From Stagnimonas sp. (GTDB lineage: Bacteria; Pseudomonadota; Gammaproteobacteria; Nevskiales; Nevskiaceae): a DNA stretch of 64,000 bases. The notes beneath the pieces are model-generated. The model worked only from the letters and a program-made list of their open reading frames with translations. It had not been told where the DNA came from and did no database searches. The first letter of the stretch is position 1, and every line of letters begins with the position of its first letter. A program made the position numbers and the translations under genes. The stretch lies in assembly GCA_030652575.1 (NCBI GenBank), contig JAUSQI010000063.1, positions 62,001-126,000 of the forward strand. Reading direction: 5' to 3'. Below, in pieces: positions 55,026-64,000 of the stretch.

Positions 55026-56393
55026 TCATCCCTTGTTTATAGCTGGCAGCGCATGCGATACAGCTACTGTATCGGCACCCCTTGGCACCATACTGTGTGC
55101 TTCGACATACATCTGAATATTGCTTTCCGAGCCGTGGCTCATTTCAGCACCAGATGAAGAGCTGGTCGATGGCGACTTTAGCCGCTCTGCCAGATCAACA
55201 TAATTGCCAATATCGAAAAACTCGATCACGCCAGGGTAGTAGCGCGCAAACTGCAAAAAAGCATGCGTACGGGTCGCCACGATGCGGCAGCCCATCTCCA
55301 CCGCCATGCTCATGGGCCCGGACGACGATTGCCCCACTTCCTGGTACGGCAGCACCACGGTGTCGCATATGGCCATGCCGGAGGTGAACTGCTCATCCGG
55401 CAGCGACCCCATGAAGTGGATGCGGCCGGTCAGGTCTTTCAACCGACGCTCGCGCAATTCGCGCGCATGCGAAGCACCGGGCGTGAGCGCGGCCACGCTG
55501 TTCTGCTTGCCCATGGTTTCCTTCAGCACAGCGACATCAATGCAGGCCTCTTCGAGCAGCAACTCGATGTAGGGGTCCAGCGACTGCCGCAGCTTGATCT
55601 CGTTGGGATGCACACCACCGAAAATCAGCAGGTGATAGTCCTGCGGCAGGTAATGCATCGCACGTATCGCGGTATCAAACCCCTTGTAGCTGCCGAAGAA
55701 GCCGAACACGCCGATCAGCTTTGCATCCTCCGGCACATTGGCCAGCAGCACGAAGTCCGATTTCTGCGTGCGGGCACGAATGGCACGCACGTCGCTCTGC
55801 GAGAGAAACGAAAGCGGGTGGTCGTAGACGTGCTGGAACTGGTTGACGTATTTCATCAACCGCATGTCGCGCCGGTTGTGCACGATGATGCTCAAAGGCT
55901 TGATGGACTGGACCTTGCGCAGCAACTTGTAGATGCCGTTGGCCAGCACCTTGTTGCGCGCGTGCTCCACCACCCGGTCGAACGCATATTGCAGCTTGAG
56001 CTTTGCCAGCTCCTTGGCAAACGAGCGGAACTGAAACGATTGCGGCTCCAGCACGGTATGGAAGGTGATCGAGATACGTGGCGCCGCTGAAACCAGCAAC
56101 TTGAAGCGACGGTAAATGTCCTTGATGTCACGACCCAGCGTGCCGTGCTCAAGCTGGATGTTCACCCAGTCGAAGTGCTGCAATTGATCCGCAATTTCGC
56201 GGATGTGCTGGTCGCCCAGCTTGCGTACATGGCCGTGCTTGTTGAGCAGGAGGTACTGATCCAGGTCGAAGACCGTAACCTCAAAAACGCTCTCGAGCTG
56301 CCGGATCAAAAACCGGGTGTACGCGGCAATGCCGCACAACTCGTCAAACGTGGAAACGATGGCTAGCTTTGGCTTTGTAGAACCGGCATTCAT
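55026..56393 (-). CDS. GT4-like glycosyltransferase
   Basis: Encodes 455 residues from ATG 56393 (MNAGSTKPKLAIVSTFDELCG); a TTG at 56426 overlapping the upstream stop (TTGA) is the alternative and has GGGAAG upstream. N-terminal CGIAAYTRFLIRQLE is the acceptor-side loop. VFGFFGSYKGFDTAIRAM begins the donor half, and IHFMGSLPDEQF with SSSGPMSMAVEMGCRIVATRTHAF is the nucleotide-sugar region. No membrane segment. Four bases separate it from the export lipoprotein gene. Donor unknown. Confidence 0.82.
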   Translation of the reverse strand: MNAGSTKPKLAIVSTFDELCGIAAYTRFLIRQLESVFEVTVFDLDQYLLLNKHGHVRKLGDQHIREIADQLQHFDWVNIQLEHGTLGRDIKDIYRRFKLLVSAAPRISITFHTVLEPQSFQFRSFAKELAKLKLQYAFDRVVEHARNKVLANGIYKLLRKVQSIKPLSIIVHNRRDMRLMKYVNQFQHVYDHPLSFLSQSDVRAIRARTQKSDFVLLANVPEDAKLIGVFGFFGSYKGFDTAIRAMHYLPQDYHLLIFGGVHPNEIKLRQSLDPYIELLLEEACIDVAVLKETMGKQNSVAALTPGASHARELRERRLKDLTGRIHFMGSLPDEQFTSGMAICDTVVLPYQEVGQSSSGPMSMAVEMGCRIVATRTHAFLQFARYYPGVIEFFDIGNYVDLAERLKSPSTSSSSGAEMSHGSESNIQMYVEAHSMVPRGADTVAVSHALPAINKG

Positions 56394-56422
56394 GATTTCA
56401 TGGGCGCCGCCTTCACGATCAA

Positions 56423-57997
56423 TCAAGGTGCGTTCTTCCCGGCGGCTTTAAGGGTTTTCTTGGGGATGGCAATGATGTCGACGATATCGCCCACCACGTC
56501 ATTGATGCCCTTGTAATACGGCCGTGCAGGCAGCCCGGATTCGAACTGTGTCCATACATCGTACAAGTCGAGCGGGATGAGACCCACCAGACTCTCGAAC
56601 GTGGCGCCAAACGAACCGATGAACTGCGGATGCACTTCCACCAGCACTACGGGGCGGCATTCACGCAAAAGTTTCTGCGCGCCTTTCAGCACCTCGCCTT
56701 CATAGCCCTCGACATCGATCTTGATGAAGGTGGGGCTGTATTCCAGGTAGGAGTCCAGCGGCACCTGCTTCACTTTGATCACATCGCCCTGTTCGCTCGC
56801 CATCAGGTTCTGCGCGACGTTTGAAACCTCGATCTCGCCGAAATCGGGGCCTACACCCACCCACTCGCAAAAAACGTTCTTCATGCCGTTGACCTTGGCA
56901 TTGGCCTCGATCTGGATGTTGTTTTGCGGAAAGGGGTCGAAGGCGAACACCATCCCCTCCGGCCCCACCAGATGCGCCAGGTGCACGGCAATACGTCCCG
57001 CATGGGCACCGCAATCCATCACCACACCGCCTTTCTTGACGAGCCCGGCCTTCTCGAAAAAGCCGATTTCATGGTCGGTGGCCTCACCGTACCAATGCAC
57101 CGAGTTGGCAGTGCCGATCACAACGGGGTAGGTCCGAGTGCTATCACCTCGGCTGACAATGTAAGGGCGGCAAAAAGCCTGAACACCACCGAATTTATGG
57201 GCCTTGAGATGCTCGATGGCCTCCTCTTCAAACTCTTTCAGCACCAGTTCGGCAGCATGCTCTTGAGCAGACCCGCTAGGAAAGATATAGGGCGGCGCGC
57301 CGATGCCGTCTTTGCTCGGCGAGAAGCGCTCGCCGATGAATAATCTCGAAAACCTTACCGAAAACTGCTCGCCCTGACTGATCGGCTTGAGAAACGAGAA
57401 TCTGAATTCGAGGCTCGGTCGGCCCGTCGCAGCCTGCAAATCATGTGCAACGAGAAAGTCCATCTCAGTGCGCATGTCGTAGGTGGTATTGCCGCCCAGA
57501 TACTCATCCCTGCGGAATACCGCACAGATAAACTCCAGCCGCTCGGGCTGGGAAACCGCGATGCGCGCGCCGCCAATGGTGGCGAAGCCGGTGGGCTCCA
57601 ATGGTGGCGTTTCGAAGAAAAAACGGATGTTTAGGCAGGCGCCCGGCACCGCAGCCAAATCGCCGGAATAGCGGACCAGCAATTCCGGGCCCTCGGCAGT
57701 GCTGCTCCACAACACCTCGGCCTGGCAACTCGACTTATCTCCAGGCCAGTGCTCAACGCCGACGGAATAGCCGATTTTTTCCGGATTGCTGTACAGGGTC
57801 ACTGGCAGGGTTTCCACCGGCGCATAGACCTGCACTTGCCCATCAATGAGCTGGTCTATGCAGCTGATGACTAGCGGATTCGTGGCTTGCTGCTGCACCT
57901 CTTGCGCCGACGTGATTACGCCCGCTGCGGATACGGCAGCTTTCCCGGCTTCGCCAGATATCTTTTCAGCAAACCGTGTCCAAAGCTTTTGCAGCAT
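56423..57997 (-). CDS. FkbM-family methyltransferase with extra N-terminal domain
   Basis: Encodes 524 residues from ATG 57997 (a TTG at 58042 is possible). The C-terminal FkbM domain (about 320-510) has the SAM-binding motif VVMDCGAHAGRIAVHLA, the FAFDPFPQN acid loop, LMASEQG and FIKIDVEGYEGEVLKGA. The first about 300 residues form a beta-rich domain of no recognised family. FkbM enzymes methylate hydroxyls of sugars or polyketides, so it may O-methylate the capsule chain. It diverges from the transporter operon. Confidence 0.85.
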   Translation of the reverse strand: MLQKLWTRFAEKISGEAGKAAVSAAGVITSAQEVQQQATNPLVISCIDQLIDGQVQVYAPVETLPVTLYSNPEKIGYSVGVEHWPGDKSSCQAEVLWSSTAEGPELLVRYSGDLAAVPGACLNIRFFFETPPLEPTGFATIGGARIAVSQPERLEFICAVFRRDEYLGGNTTYDMRTEMDFLVAHDLQAATGRPSLEFRFSFLKPISQGEQFSVRFSRLFIGERFSPSKDGIGAPPYIFPSGSAQEHAAELVLKEFEEEAIEHLKAHKFGGVQAFCRPYIVSRGDSTRTYPVVIGTANSVHWYGEATDHEIGFFEKAGLVKKGGVVMDCGAHAGRIAVHLAHLVGPEGMVFAFDPFPQNNIQIEANAKVNGMKNVFCEWVGVGPDFGEIEVSNVAQNLMASEQGDVIKVKQVPLDSYLEYSPTFIKIDVEGYEGEVLKGAQKLLRECRPVVLVEVHPQFIGSFGATFESLVGLIPLDLYDVWTQFESGLPARPYYKGINDVVGDIVDIIAIPKKTLKAAGKNAP

Positions 57998-58346
57998 GGG
58001 TAATGAGTTCCAATCTAAAATGACATTGTGCGGCAGCGACAATCAGCAAGTCGCCGCTTCCGTTTGTAGGTATGCCCAGTCCCGATTGTAGATGCTGCAC
58101 TCCACGCAGGCCCAGTGGAAAACCAAGTCTCGATATGTCCCAGTGCACAAAAGTCTTTGGCTTGGGTGAAGTTGGCATTTTCAGGTCGGCTTTGCGTTTG
58201 CAGATACCAGTCCACTCCAATCGACATATGCTTGAAACCAAAGCGGGTGCAATGCTTGCAGCACTGAACCCAAGGCTTCAATTTTCACATTACAGTTGCG
58301 GCATTCAGAGCTTCGTCATCGCAACTATCAGTTCAGGCCCGACACG
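57998..58346. other. Divergent intergenic region between FkbM and kpsM-type genes
   Basis: About 350 bases of mixed composition separate two operons read outward. It must hold promoters for both, but no convincing -10/-35 pair was identified. A five-base inverted repeat TTGCG/CGCAA with a long spacer (about 58296-58323) is present. No gene with a ribosome-binding site is seen. Confidence 0.4.
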
Positions 58347-60371
58347 TTGAACCCCACCCATAAAAGGATTCACGAGCTTCGGCGGTTACTGGCCGCAAAC
58401 CCCGATGATCGCGTCGCGTTGGCCGAATTGATTGGTGCGCTGGCCGACATACGCCGCGCGTCTCAGGTGCTCGAACTGCTGCCCCGGCTTGAGCCTTTTA
58501 CCGTGCTGGATGTGGAGTTGCTGCGCCGGGTCGTCAGCATGCTGACCGCAGGCGCGCATCTCGAAAAAGGCCTGGAAATTGCCGAGAGCCTCATTGCACT
58601 GACACCAGACGATACCGATCTTCTGATGCAGCTCGGCTCGGATTTGATGGCCTCGAAAAAGTTTGTAGCGGCCGCGGAGCTGCTCGGCAGGGTCATCGAG
58701 CTTGAACCCAGGAACTCCGTGGCATTGCGATTCAGGAGTTCCGCGCGTTTGCAGGCCGGCGAAGTCGAGCTGGCAATGGCCGATGCGGTGCTTTGTGTCG
58801 ATCTCGCACCGGAGAATTCGGAGTTCAGAATCCATCTCGGCGGCCTGCTGCTGCAAGCCAAACGGTTCAACGAAGCACAGCCGCACCTCGAAAAAGCGAT
58901 TGCCATCGACCCCACCAACGCGCATGCACACAATGTGCTGAGCAGCGTGTTTGTCTCCATGGGCCTTGTTGGCCGCGCCATTGATGAGGCGGCGGCGGCC
59001 GTCAAGCTGGAACCCAGCCTGGTTTCTGCCCAAATACATCTTGGCAATCTGCTCACCATGCACGGGCGCTACCGGCAGGCGATCGATGTGCTGCGACTGT
59101 CGCTGCGAGCAGACCCCGAGAACCTGACGGCACGGCGGGTTCTGAGTGGCGCGCTGGCTGCCGCCGGCAATCTCTCAGAAGCTATCGATGAGGCTTTGGA
59201 GCTTGTAAGACTCGCGCCTGAGACCCCGGAATATCAAATGCATGCCGGCGGCCTCATGGTCAGCGCCGAGCGGATGGCAGAAGGCATTGTGCTGCTGCAA
59301 AAAGCCTGCGCGATGGCCCCTGCCATTGGTCATGGCTGGCGCACGCTCAGTGGGGCAGAGCTGGAACTTGGCCATTTCGACGACGCTGAAGCCCATGCGC
59401 TCAAAGCTCTGGAATGTGAGCCCGACAACGCCGATTACAAATCGCATCTGAAAAATCTGCGTCGCAAGCGGGATACCGATATCACCCAAGCCCTGAGCAT
59501 TGCGATTGCCGATATTCAATCGACAACGCAATACACGCCGCCCTTGAATGTGCCACGCCGCCTCGACGCCGACCGCAAGTCGCACCCGATGCTTGAGGCA
59601 TTCAGGACACAGCGCCGGGTCGTCATGGCACTGGTGCTGCGGGATATCCGGGCGGCTTACGCAGGCTCGCGTTTGGGTTACATCTGGGCGTTGATCGAAC
59701 CCATGACCCATCTCCTGACTTTGGGCATTGTCTTCAAGATACTGAATCACAGCACGCCGCCCATCGGGGACAACCTATACCTTTTCTATTTGACCGGGAT
59801 CCTGCCGTTCTTGATGTTTATTCACACGGTGGGCCACATGATGGATTCCATTCCCGGGAACCATAATTTATTGCAGCTGCCGCTGATCAAGCCGATGGAT
59901 TTATTGGTTTCCCAAAGCCTGATGTCGCTGTGGCGCGAAACAACGGTTGTCATTATTTCGTTCTTCATTTTTTTCTGCATTATCGGCATCAAGGCCATTC
60001 CGACCGAGCCAGTGCGTTGCGTACAAGCGCTTTTCTGTGTCTGGATTGCGGCAACCGGCTTTGGAGTGTTGAGCTCGATGGTCGCATCGGCCTTTCCAAC
60101 ATGGGAAAAAATATGGCCCGTCATCACGCGCCTGATGTATTTCGCATCCGGCATTTTTTATATCCCACAAAATATGCCGGAGTGGGTCCGCGATTATCTG
60201 ATCTGGAATCCAGTCCTGCAGGGCATTGAATGGTTTAGAAATGGCTTCTTTAGAAACTATTCCCCCCATTGGCTGGACACTTATTACGTGCTTGCCTTTG
60301 GCATCAGCTGCTTATTGATCGGCTTGGCACTGGAAAGAATCCAGCATCGCCGCATGACCTACGAATTATGA
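58347..60371 (+). CDS. kpsM: TPR domain fused to KpsM/Wzm-type ABC-2 permease
   Basis: Encodes about 674 residues from the TTG at 58347 (another TTG at 58296 gives 691); no ATG is available near the N-terminus. Residues about 20-390 are TPR repeats (LIALTPDDTDLLMQLGSDLM, AIAIDPTNAHAHNVLSSVF and others). From about 415 comes a normal ABC-2 permease with six helices: LVLRDIRAAYAGSRLGYIWALIEP, a first helix with THLLTLGIVFKIL, later FASGIFYIPQNMPEWVRDY and GIEWFRNGFF. KpsM proteins are usually about 260 residues with no TPR. The stop overlaps the kpsT start (ATGA). With KpsT it would move the finished glycan across the inner membrane. Confidence 0.88.
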   Translation: MNPTHKRIHELRRLLAANPDDRVALAELIGALADIRRASQVLELLPRLEPFTVLDVELLRRVVSMLTAGAHLEKGLEIAESLIALTPDDTDLLMQLGSDLMASKKFVAAAELLGRVIELEPRNSVALRFRSSARLQAGEVELAMADAVLCVDLAPENSEFRIHLGGLLLQAKRFNEAQPHLEKAIAIDPTNAHAHNVLSSVFVSMGLVGRAIDEAAAAVKLEPSLVSAQIHLGNLLTMHGRYRQAIDVLRLSLRADPENLTARRVLSGALAAAGNLSEAIDEALELVRLAPETPEYQMHAGGLMVSAERMAEGIVLLQKACAMAPAIGHGWRTLSGAELELGHFDDAEAHALKALECEPDNADYKSHLKNLRRKRDTDITQALSIAIADIQSTTQYTPPLNVPRRLDADRKSHPMLEAFRTQRRVVMALVLRDIRAAYAGSRLGYIWALIEPMTHLLTLGIVFKILNHSTPPIGDNLYLFYLTGILPFLMFIHTVGHMMDSIPGNHNLLQLPLIKPMDLLVSQSLMSLWRETTVVIISFFIFFCIIGIKAIPTEPVRCVQALFCVWIAATGFGVLSSMVASAFPTWEKIWPVITRLMYFASGIFYIPQNMPEWVRDYLIWNPVLQGIEWFRNGFFRNYSPHWLDTYYVLAFGISCLLIGLALERIQHRRMTYEL

Positions 60372-61018
60372 TCACGCTGCAGAATGTGACTAAATCCTAC
60401 CCCGCTGGGGATGGACGCAAAGTGGTTCTCGATAATGTGTCGGCTGTGTTCCCCGATGGCACAAACATCGGGATTCTGGGCCGCAACGGCACTGGCAAAT
60501 CAACCATGATCCGGCTGCTTTCTGGCGCGGAACTGCCGAATAAAGGACACATCAAGCGTCAAGGACGCGTGTCCTTCCCTATGGGTTTTGGCGGCACCTT
60601 CGCCCACCGCCTTTCGGCGCGCGAAAATATCGTGTTTCTGGCGCGCGTCTACGGCATGCCGATTCATCAAAGCGTGGAGTTCGTGCAGGAGTTTGCCGAA
60701 GTCGGCCATTATTTCGACATGCCGATGCATACCTATTCTTCGGGCATGCGGGCGCGGCTGATGTTTGCCGCGAGCTTGGCGATCGATTTCGATTTTTACC
60801 TGATCGACGAAATCACGGAGGTCGGGGACAGCCGCTTTCGCGAAAAAGCCGTCATGGCCTTTCGCGAACGCATTCGCAAATCGAGCATCATTCTCGTCTC
60901 GCACAACTACCACACGATGCGCGACATCTGCCAGGTCGGTGCCATCCTCGGCAATGGGCGACTCGATTTTTACCGCAGCCTTGAAGAGGCGATCACTGTT
61001 TATGAGACGATGCCGTAA
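60368..61018 (+). CDS. kpsT: Capsule/O-antigen ABC transporter ATP-binding protein
   Basis: Encodes 216 residues: Walker A GRNGTGKST, signature YSSGMRARLMFA (in place of LSGGQ, as in KpsT), Walker B FYLIDEI and the switch His in LVSHNYH. The length fits KpsT without the carbohydrate-binding C-terminal domain seen in some Wzt. It is coupled to the permease by ATGA and to the next gene by TAATG. It energises export of the polysaccharide. Confidence 0.95.
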   Translation: MITLQNVTKSYPAGDGRKVVLDNVSAVFPDGTNIGILGRNGTGKSTMIRLLSGAELPNKGHIKRQGRVSFPMGFGGTFAHRLSARENIVFLARVYGMPIHQSVEFVQEFAEVGHYFDMPMHTYSSGMRARLMFAASLAIDFDFYLIDEITEVGDSRFREKAVMAFRERIRKSSIILVSHNYHTMRDICQVGAILGNGRLDFYRSLEEAITVYETMP

Positions 61019-62295
61019 TGAGCGCCGCCCCCATCAAGACTGAAAAAGTGCCGAAAGAGATTGTTGCGCGTAAAGAGGATAAGAAAGCTGGCCAGGTGCC
61101 TGTCGAAAGTAATTCTGGGGGCCCGATTGCCCGCAGAGTCCAGGTAATCAAGGACTGGACCTGGAAAGCGCTCGCCGATACCGAAGAGCCCGACCGGCTG
61201 CATTGGGGTCGTGTGATGCTCGTGTTGGTCTGTCTGCTGCCGACCTTGGCCGCGGGTATCTATTACGGCTTCTTCGCTGCCGACCAGTACGAAGTGGAGA
61301 TGCGCTTCAACGTGGTGCCGCTGGATAAATCCCTACGCGACGCCAGTTCGATGCTGGATGGCGGTGGCGGCAAGTCGGCGGCTTCGGCCTTTGCGCTGAA
61401 CTCTTTTGTAGTGACGCAGTACATCGCCAGCCGTTCGATGGTCGATCAGATCAATAAGGAGATCGACATCCGCAAGATGTTCTCGACGGAAAAGGCCGAC
61501 GTGATCGAGCGTCTGGACCCGGAAGCCTCCATCGAAAAACTCGTGAAGTACTGGCGCAAGAAGGTCGACGCCTATTTCGAATTGACCAACGGCTCCGTGA
61601 TCGTGACCGTGCAGGCGTTCACGCCGGAGGATGCGCTGCTGCTGTCGCAGACCATCCTGAAACTGTCGGAACAAGCGGTCAACGAGCTGTCGGCGCGCGC
61701 GCGCGCGCAGGTCATGGGGTTCGCCGAGGCGCAGGTGACCAAGGCCGGCAACCACTTGCTCGAAGAACAGAAGGAGCTGCTCGCCTTCCGCCAGAAAGAG
61801 AAGGTGTTCGACCCGGTGCAGGATGCCAGTGCAAACACTTCTTCGGTCGCAAGCCTGCGTCAGGGCTTGGCGCAGATGAAGGGCGAAGCGGCGGCACTAT
61901 CCAAATACATGAGCGAAGCCTCGCCCAACCTCGAACTGTTGCGGGCCAAGATCAAGGCGTCGGAAGACCAGCTGCGCAGCGTTCAGGCCTCATTGCCCGC
62001 CACCGGTGGCAGCAGCGGCGGCTCCGCCGCCACGATGTCTACGTATGAAACCCTGAAAGGTCAGGTGGCCATCGCGCAGACGGCTTACCAGACCGCACTC
62101 GCGTCATTGGTGTCTGCCAGTCGCTCCGCCGATGGCGAAACGATTTATCTCTCGACTTTCATCCCGCCCTCTCTGCCCATCGAGTCCACCAAGCCGAAGC
62201 GCTTGAAGATCGTCTTCCTGGTGTTCATCTCGACGTTCGCTTTTTGGGCGATTGGCACTTTGATTGCGTACTCAATAGGCGACCATCGCACTTAA
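61018..62295 (+). CDS. kpsE: Capsule export inner-membrane protein (KpsE/BexC-like, PCP-3)
   Basis: Encodes 425 residues with a Lys-rich N-terminal tail, TM1 at about 66-87 (GRVMLVLVCLLPTLAAGIYY), a long periplasmic part with coiled-coil stretches (AQVTKAGNHLLEEQKELLAFRQKE, LELLRAKIKASEDQLRSVQ) and TM2 at about 396-418. This is the polysaccharide co-polymerase type 3 layout that links the ABC transporter to the outer-membrane lipoprotein. The start overlaps the kpsT stop (TAATG). Confidence 0.93.
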   Translation: MSAAPIKTEKVPKEIVARKEDKKAGQVPVESNSGGPIARRVQVIKDWTWKALADTEEPDRLHWGRVMLVLVCLLPTLAAGIYYGFFAADQYEVEMRFNVVPLDKSLRDASSMLDGGGGKSAASAFALNSFVVTQYIASRSMVDQINKEIDIRKMFSTEKADVIERLDPEASIEKLVKYWRKKVDAYFELTNGSVIVTVQAFTPEDALLLSQTILKLSEQAVNELSARARAQVMGFAEAQVTKAGNHLLEEQKELLAFRQKEKVFDPVQDASANTSSVASLRQGLAQMKGEAAALSKYMSEASPNLELLRAKIKASEDQLRSVQASLPATGGSSGGSAATMSTYETLKGQVAIAQTAYQTALASLVSASRSADGETIYLSTFIPPSLPIESTKPKRLKIVFLVFISTFAFWAIGTLIAYSIGDHRT

Positions 62296-62370
62296 ACATC
62301 GGTGCGTCACGCCAACGCAAGGCTTTGGACTTGCATATTTATACAGAGGCATCGGCGACGTTTCTTTTCG

Positions 62371-63531
62371 ATGAATTATTCACTATCAGATAGATTTTCC
62401 GGTCTTTACGACGCACGTCGGATATATAAATCGATTGTTGTCGGGCCGACAGAGGCTGTGCTGCAGGCCCCGGCGGGTTCTCTTTTCAGAGGGGGACCTC
62501 GCTGGCCGCAGTTTGGCGATGAAGTGGAATCGCGGCATTGTCGCGGCATCACGCCACGGCCCATTGATGATGAGCCCCTGTCAAACGACCCTGCTGTCAG
62601 CACTATTGCCGAAGGCGTATGGTGCGGCCCGGTCGCACGCCATTACGGTCACATGATTGCCGATTTCGGGATGCGCATTGCTCAATCGGCATTACTTTCA
62701 GGCAATACACCCCTGCTGTTCTCGATACCCCAATTGTTCCGAGGGAAACATCAGCAGTATGTTCCCAGTTTTTTCTGGTCCATTCTCGATGTTTACGACA
62801 TTCCACGCAGTCGCATCGTTCTCATCGATTCACCGGTTACCGTTGACACTCTCACGGTGTATCCCCAGTCAGAAAGATTATGGGGTGGCCCACCTTCATC
62901 AGAGCATTTGAACTTCATAGGTCAGATAGGCTCACCAGAAAAAACGACCCAGGACATCGACGTTCTCTATGTTTCTCGCTCGAAACACTTGGCCGGCGGA
63001 ATTGCGGGTGAAGCCTATGTCGATGATGTGATGATGAATGCCGGGGCGACCGTCACCTGGCCGGAGCTGCTTCCGGTTCGCGAACAATTGAATTTGTATC
63101 GGCGCGCCAAAAAGATTGTCTTCTCCGAAGGCTCGGCGATTCACACGCTGCAGCTTGGCGGGGCCTTGAATGCGGAGGTCGACATTCTTTGCCGAAGATC
63201 GAATTCAGAAATTGCCAGGGCATCCGTGCAGCCGCGGGTCACCGAATTGCGTTACGTGGATTGCGTTAAACAGAATATCTATGGCGTGAGACTTTCCGGA
63301 CACGATAACCCGTCGAAGGGCATCACCTTGCTGGATCAACAGCGATTCAAGGAAGAGTTGGAGAAACTGAGTCCTAGTGCATCGAACGCATGGAGCGGTC
63401 AAACCTATCAACAAGCTGCAGATGCTGACGTCAAAAAATGGTTTGATCTGAGAATGGCCAAACCCAAGAAACACCCAGATGAGATTCGCGTTCTTACCGA
63501 ACGCATGCGGGATGCTGGCATATCGATTTAG
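62371..63531 (+). CDS. GT61-family glycosyltransferase (DUF563)
   Basis: Encodes 386 residues from ATG 62371 (the frame opens earlier at 62302). GVWCGPVARHYGHMIADFGMRIAQ, the VLYVSRSKHL stretch and IVFSEGSAIHTLQL are the hallmarks of the DUF563/GT61 family. No signal peptide. It follows kpsE by 75 bases and may belong to the same operon. Donor and acceptor unknown. Confidence 0.85.
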   Translation: MNYSLSDRFSGLYDARRIYKSIVVGPTEAVLQAPAGSLFRGGPRWPQFGDEVESRHCRGITPRPIDDEPLSNDPAVSTIAEGVWCGPVARHYGHMIADFGMRIAQSALLSGNTPLLFSIPQLFRGKHQQYVPSFFWSILDVYDIPRSRIVLIDSPVTVDTLTVYPQSERLWGGPPSSEHLNFIGQIGSPEKTTQDIDVLYVSRSKHLAGGIAGEAYVDDVMMNAGATVTWPELLPVREQLNLYRRAKKIVFSEGSAIHTLQLGGALNAEVDILCRRSNSEIARASVQPRVTELRYVDCVKQNIYGVRLSGHDNPSKGITLLDQQRFKEELEKLSPSASNAWSGQTYQQAADADVKKWFDLRMAKPKKHPDEIRVLTERMRDAGISI

Positions 63532-63569
63532 GCTTGCCGCCAATCGAGCGCCTCAACTGAGACTCAAAA

Positions 63570-63592
63570 AAAGCCGGGCTTTACCTGGCTTT
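63570..63592. terminator. Bidirectional terminator at the end of the polysaccharide locus
   Basis: A nine-base stem (AAAGCCGGG and CCTGGCTTT, with one G-U pair) and five-base loop lies between the convergent GT61 and peptidoglycan-binding genes. Read on the minus strand it is followed by a run of seven or more T. This suits termination of the minus-strand gene best. Confidence 0.7.
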
Positions 63593-63610
63593 ATTTGCGG
63601 CGGCAGCCAC

Positions 63611-64000
63611 TCAACTCTTGCCGGTTTTCACACCCAGCTTATTGAGCGTATCCATCGTCAAGCCGCCGGTGGCGAGATTGTTGGCCTGCTGAAAGGCGCG
63701 GATCGCCGCTGAAGTCTCCTGCCCGATCACGCCATCGATCTTGCCGGGGTTGAATCCCTTGGCGAGCAGGGCGCGCTGGATGTCTTCGACGATGCCCGGC
63801 GTCGTGTTGGTTTCGCAGAGAATACTTTTCCACTCCGCCTTGCCCTCGCTCACCAGAACCTGGCTGGTCACCGTCTGGTATTCGGCCGGGATGGGAATGC
63901 GCTTTTCTTCAGCAGGGGCGACCATTTTCAGCGTGCGGACGACCTTGTATTCGGCAGGCGTTTCCACCTCGCGCACTTCGGATGGCTTGACCAGTTCCTG
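63611..64000 (-). CDS. Peptidoglycan-binding domain protein (5' end off window)
   Basis: The frame is open to the right edge, so the N-terminus is missing. The visible 129 residues carry repeats of the PAEYKVV/PAEYQTV type (VETPAEYKVVRT, IPIPAEYQTVTSQVL), then a PG_binding_1 domain from about residue 70: EDIQRALLAKGFNPGKIDGVIG, QETSAAIRAFQQANNLATGGL. The domain binds peptidoglycan, so the protein is likely periplasmic or cell-wall associated. A signal peptide cannot be checked. Confidence 0.8.
   Translation of the reverse strand, partial: QELVKPSEVREVETPAEYKVVRTLKMVAPAEEKRIPIPAEYQTVTSQVLVSEGKAEWKSILCETNTTPGIVEDIQRALLAKGFNPGKIDGVIGQETSAAIRAFQQANNLATGGLTMDTLNKLGVKTGKS

Noticed and set aside
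57998-58346. Possible small genes between the FkbM and permease genes
   Set aside because: Several short frames on both strands lack ribosome-binding sites and recognised sequence.

Overview
The window is a stretch of high-GC chromosome from a Gram-negative bacterium, most likely a gammaproteobacterium. The evidence is TonB-dependent outer-membrane receptors with C-terminal Phe, an MltD-type lytic transglycosylase, DUF4124 proteins, a divergent speA/speE pair, and Kdo and capsule-export genes. A Xanthomonadales- or Nevskiales-like lineage fits the gene company, but the sequence alone does not settle the genus. No rRNA, tRNA, CRISPR array, prophage or intact insertion sequence was seen.

Region 1 (1-6.1 kb) is envelope housekeeping: the 3' part of an MprF-type lysyl-phosphatidylglycerol synthase, overlapped by an AcvB/VirJ-type hydrolase and a small anchored protein, then a lytic transglycosylase with LysM repeats and a small four-helix membrane protein.

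Region 2 (6.1-21.2 kb) is an iron/metal-chelate uptake block, all on the minus strand. It has five full-length TonB-dependent receptors, one receptor collapsed in frame to 169 codons, a PepSY membrane protein flanked by two small membrane proteins, and a DUF998 protein. Most neighbours overlap by ATGA, GTGA or TTGA, implying one translationally coupled operon. It starts at a TATAAT promoter abutting a Fur-box-like inverted repeat near 21.15 kb and ends at a hairpin terminator near 8.3 kb, just before the last receptor gene.

Region 3 (21.2-29.7 kb) is mixed core metabolism: a 39-codon membrane peptide, proline iminopeptidase, arginine decarboxylase and spermidine synthase (divergent), a FecR-domain protein beside an outer-membrane barrel candidate, two DUF4124 proteins, acylphosphatase and two unknowns.

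Region 4 (29.7-63.5 kb) is a large surface-polysaccharide locus of the ABC-transporter type. Export genes are a KpsM-like permease fused to a TPR domain, KpsT, KpsE and a Wza/KpsD lipoprotein. Kdo supply is kdsD-kdsB-kdsA. The centrepiece is a 1,878-residue protein with four KpsC-type (beta-Kdo transferase-like) modules, one of them missing its signature residues, plus a fifth unrelated GT-B domain. Sugar genes are gmd, a GDP-fucose-synthase-like epimerase/reductase and a ColD-type dehydratase (His in place of the PLP Lys), which together point to GDP-L-colitose. Further genes encode glycosyltransferases, a CatB-type acetyltransferase, an FkbM methyltransferase, a WecA/WbpL-type sugar-phosphate transferase, a UDP-sugar epimerase and a sulfotransferase-like protein. 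Base composition drops sharply between about 39.4 and 46.8 kb, and both edges fall inside genes (kdsA and the giant KpsC-like gene). This suggests the sugar cassette was swapped in by recombination through its flanks.

The window ends in a peptidoglycan-binding protein gene that runs off the right edge.
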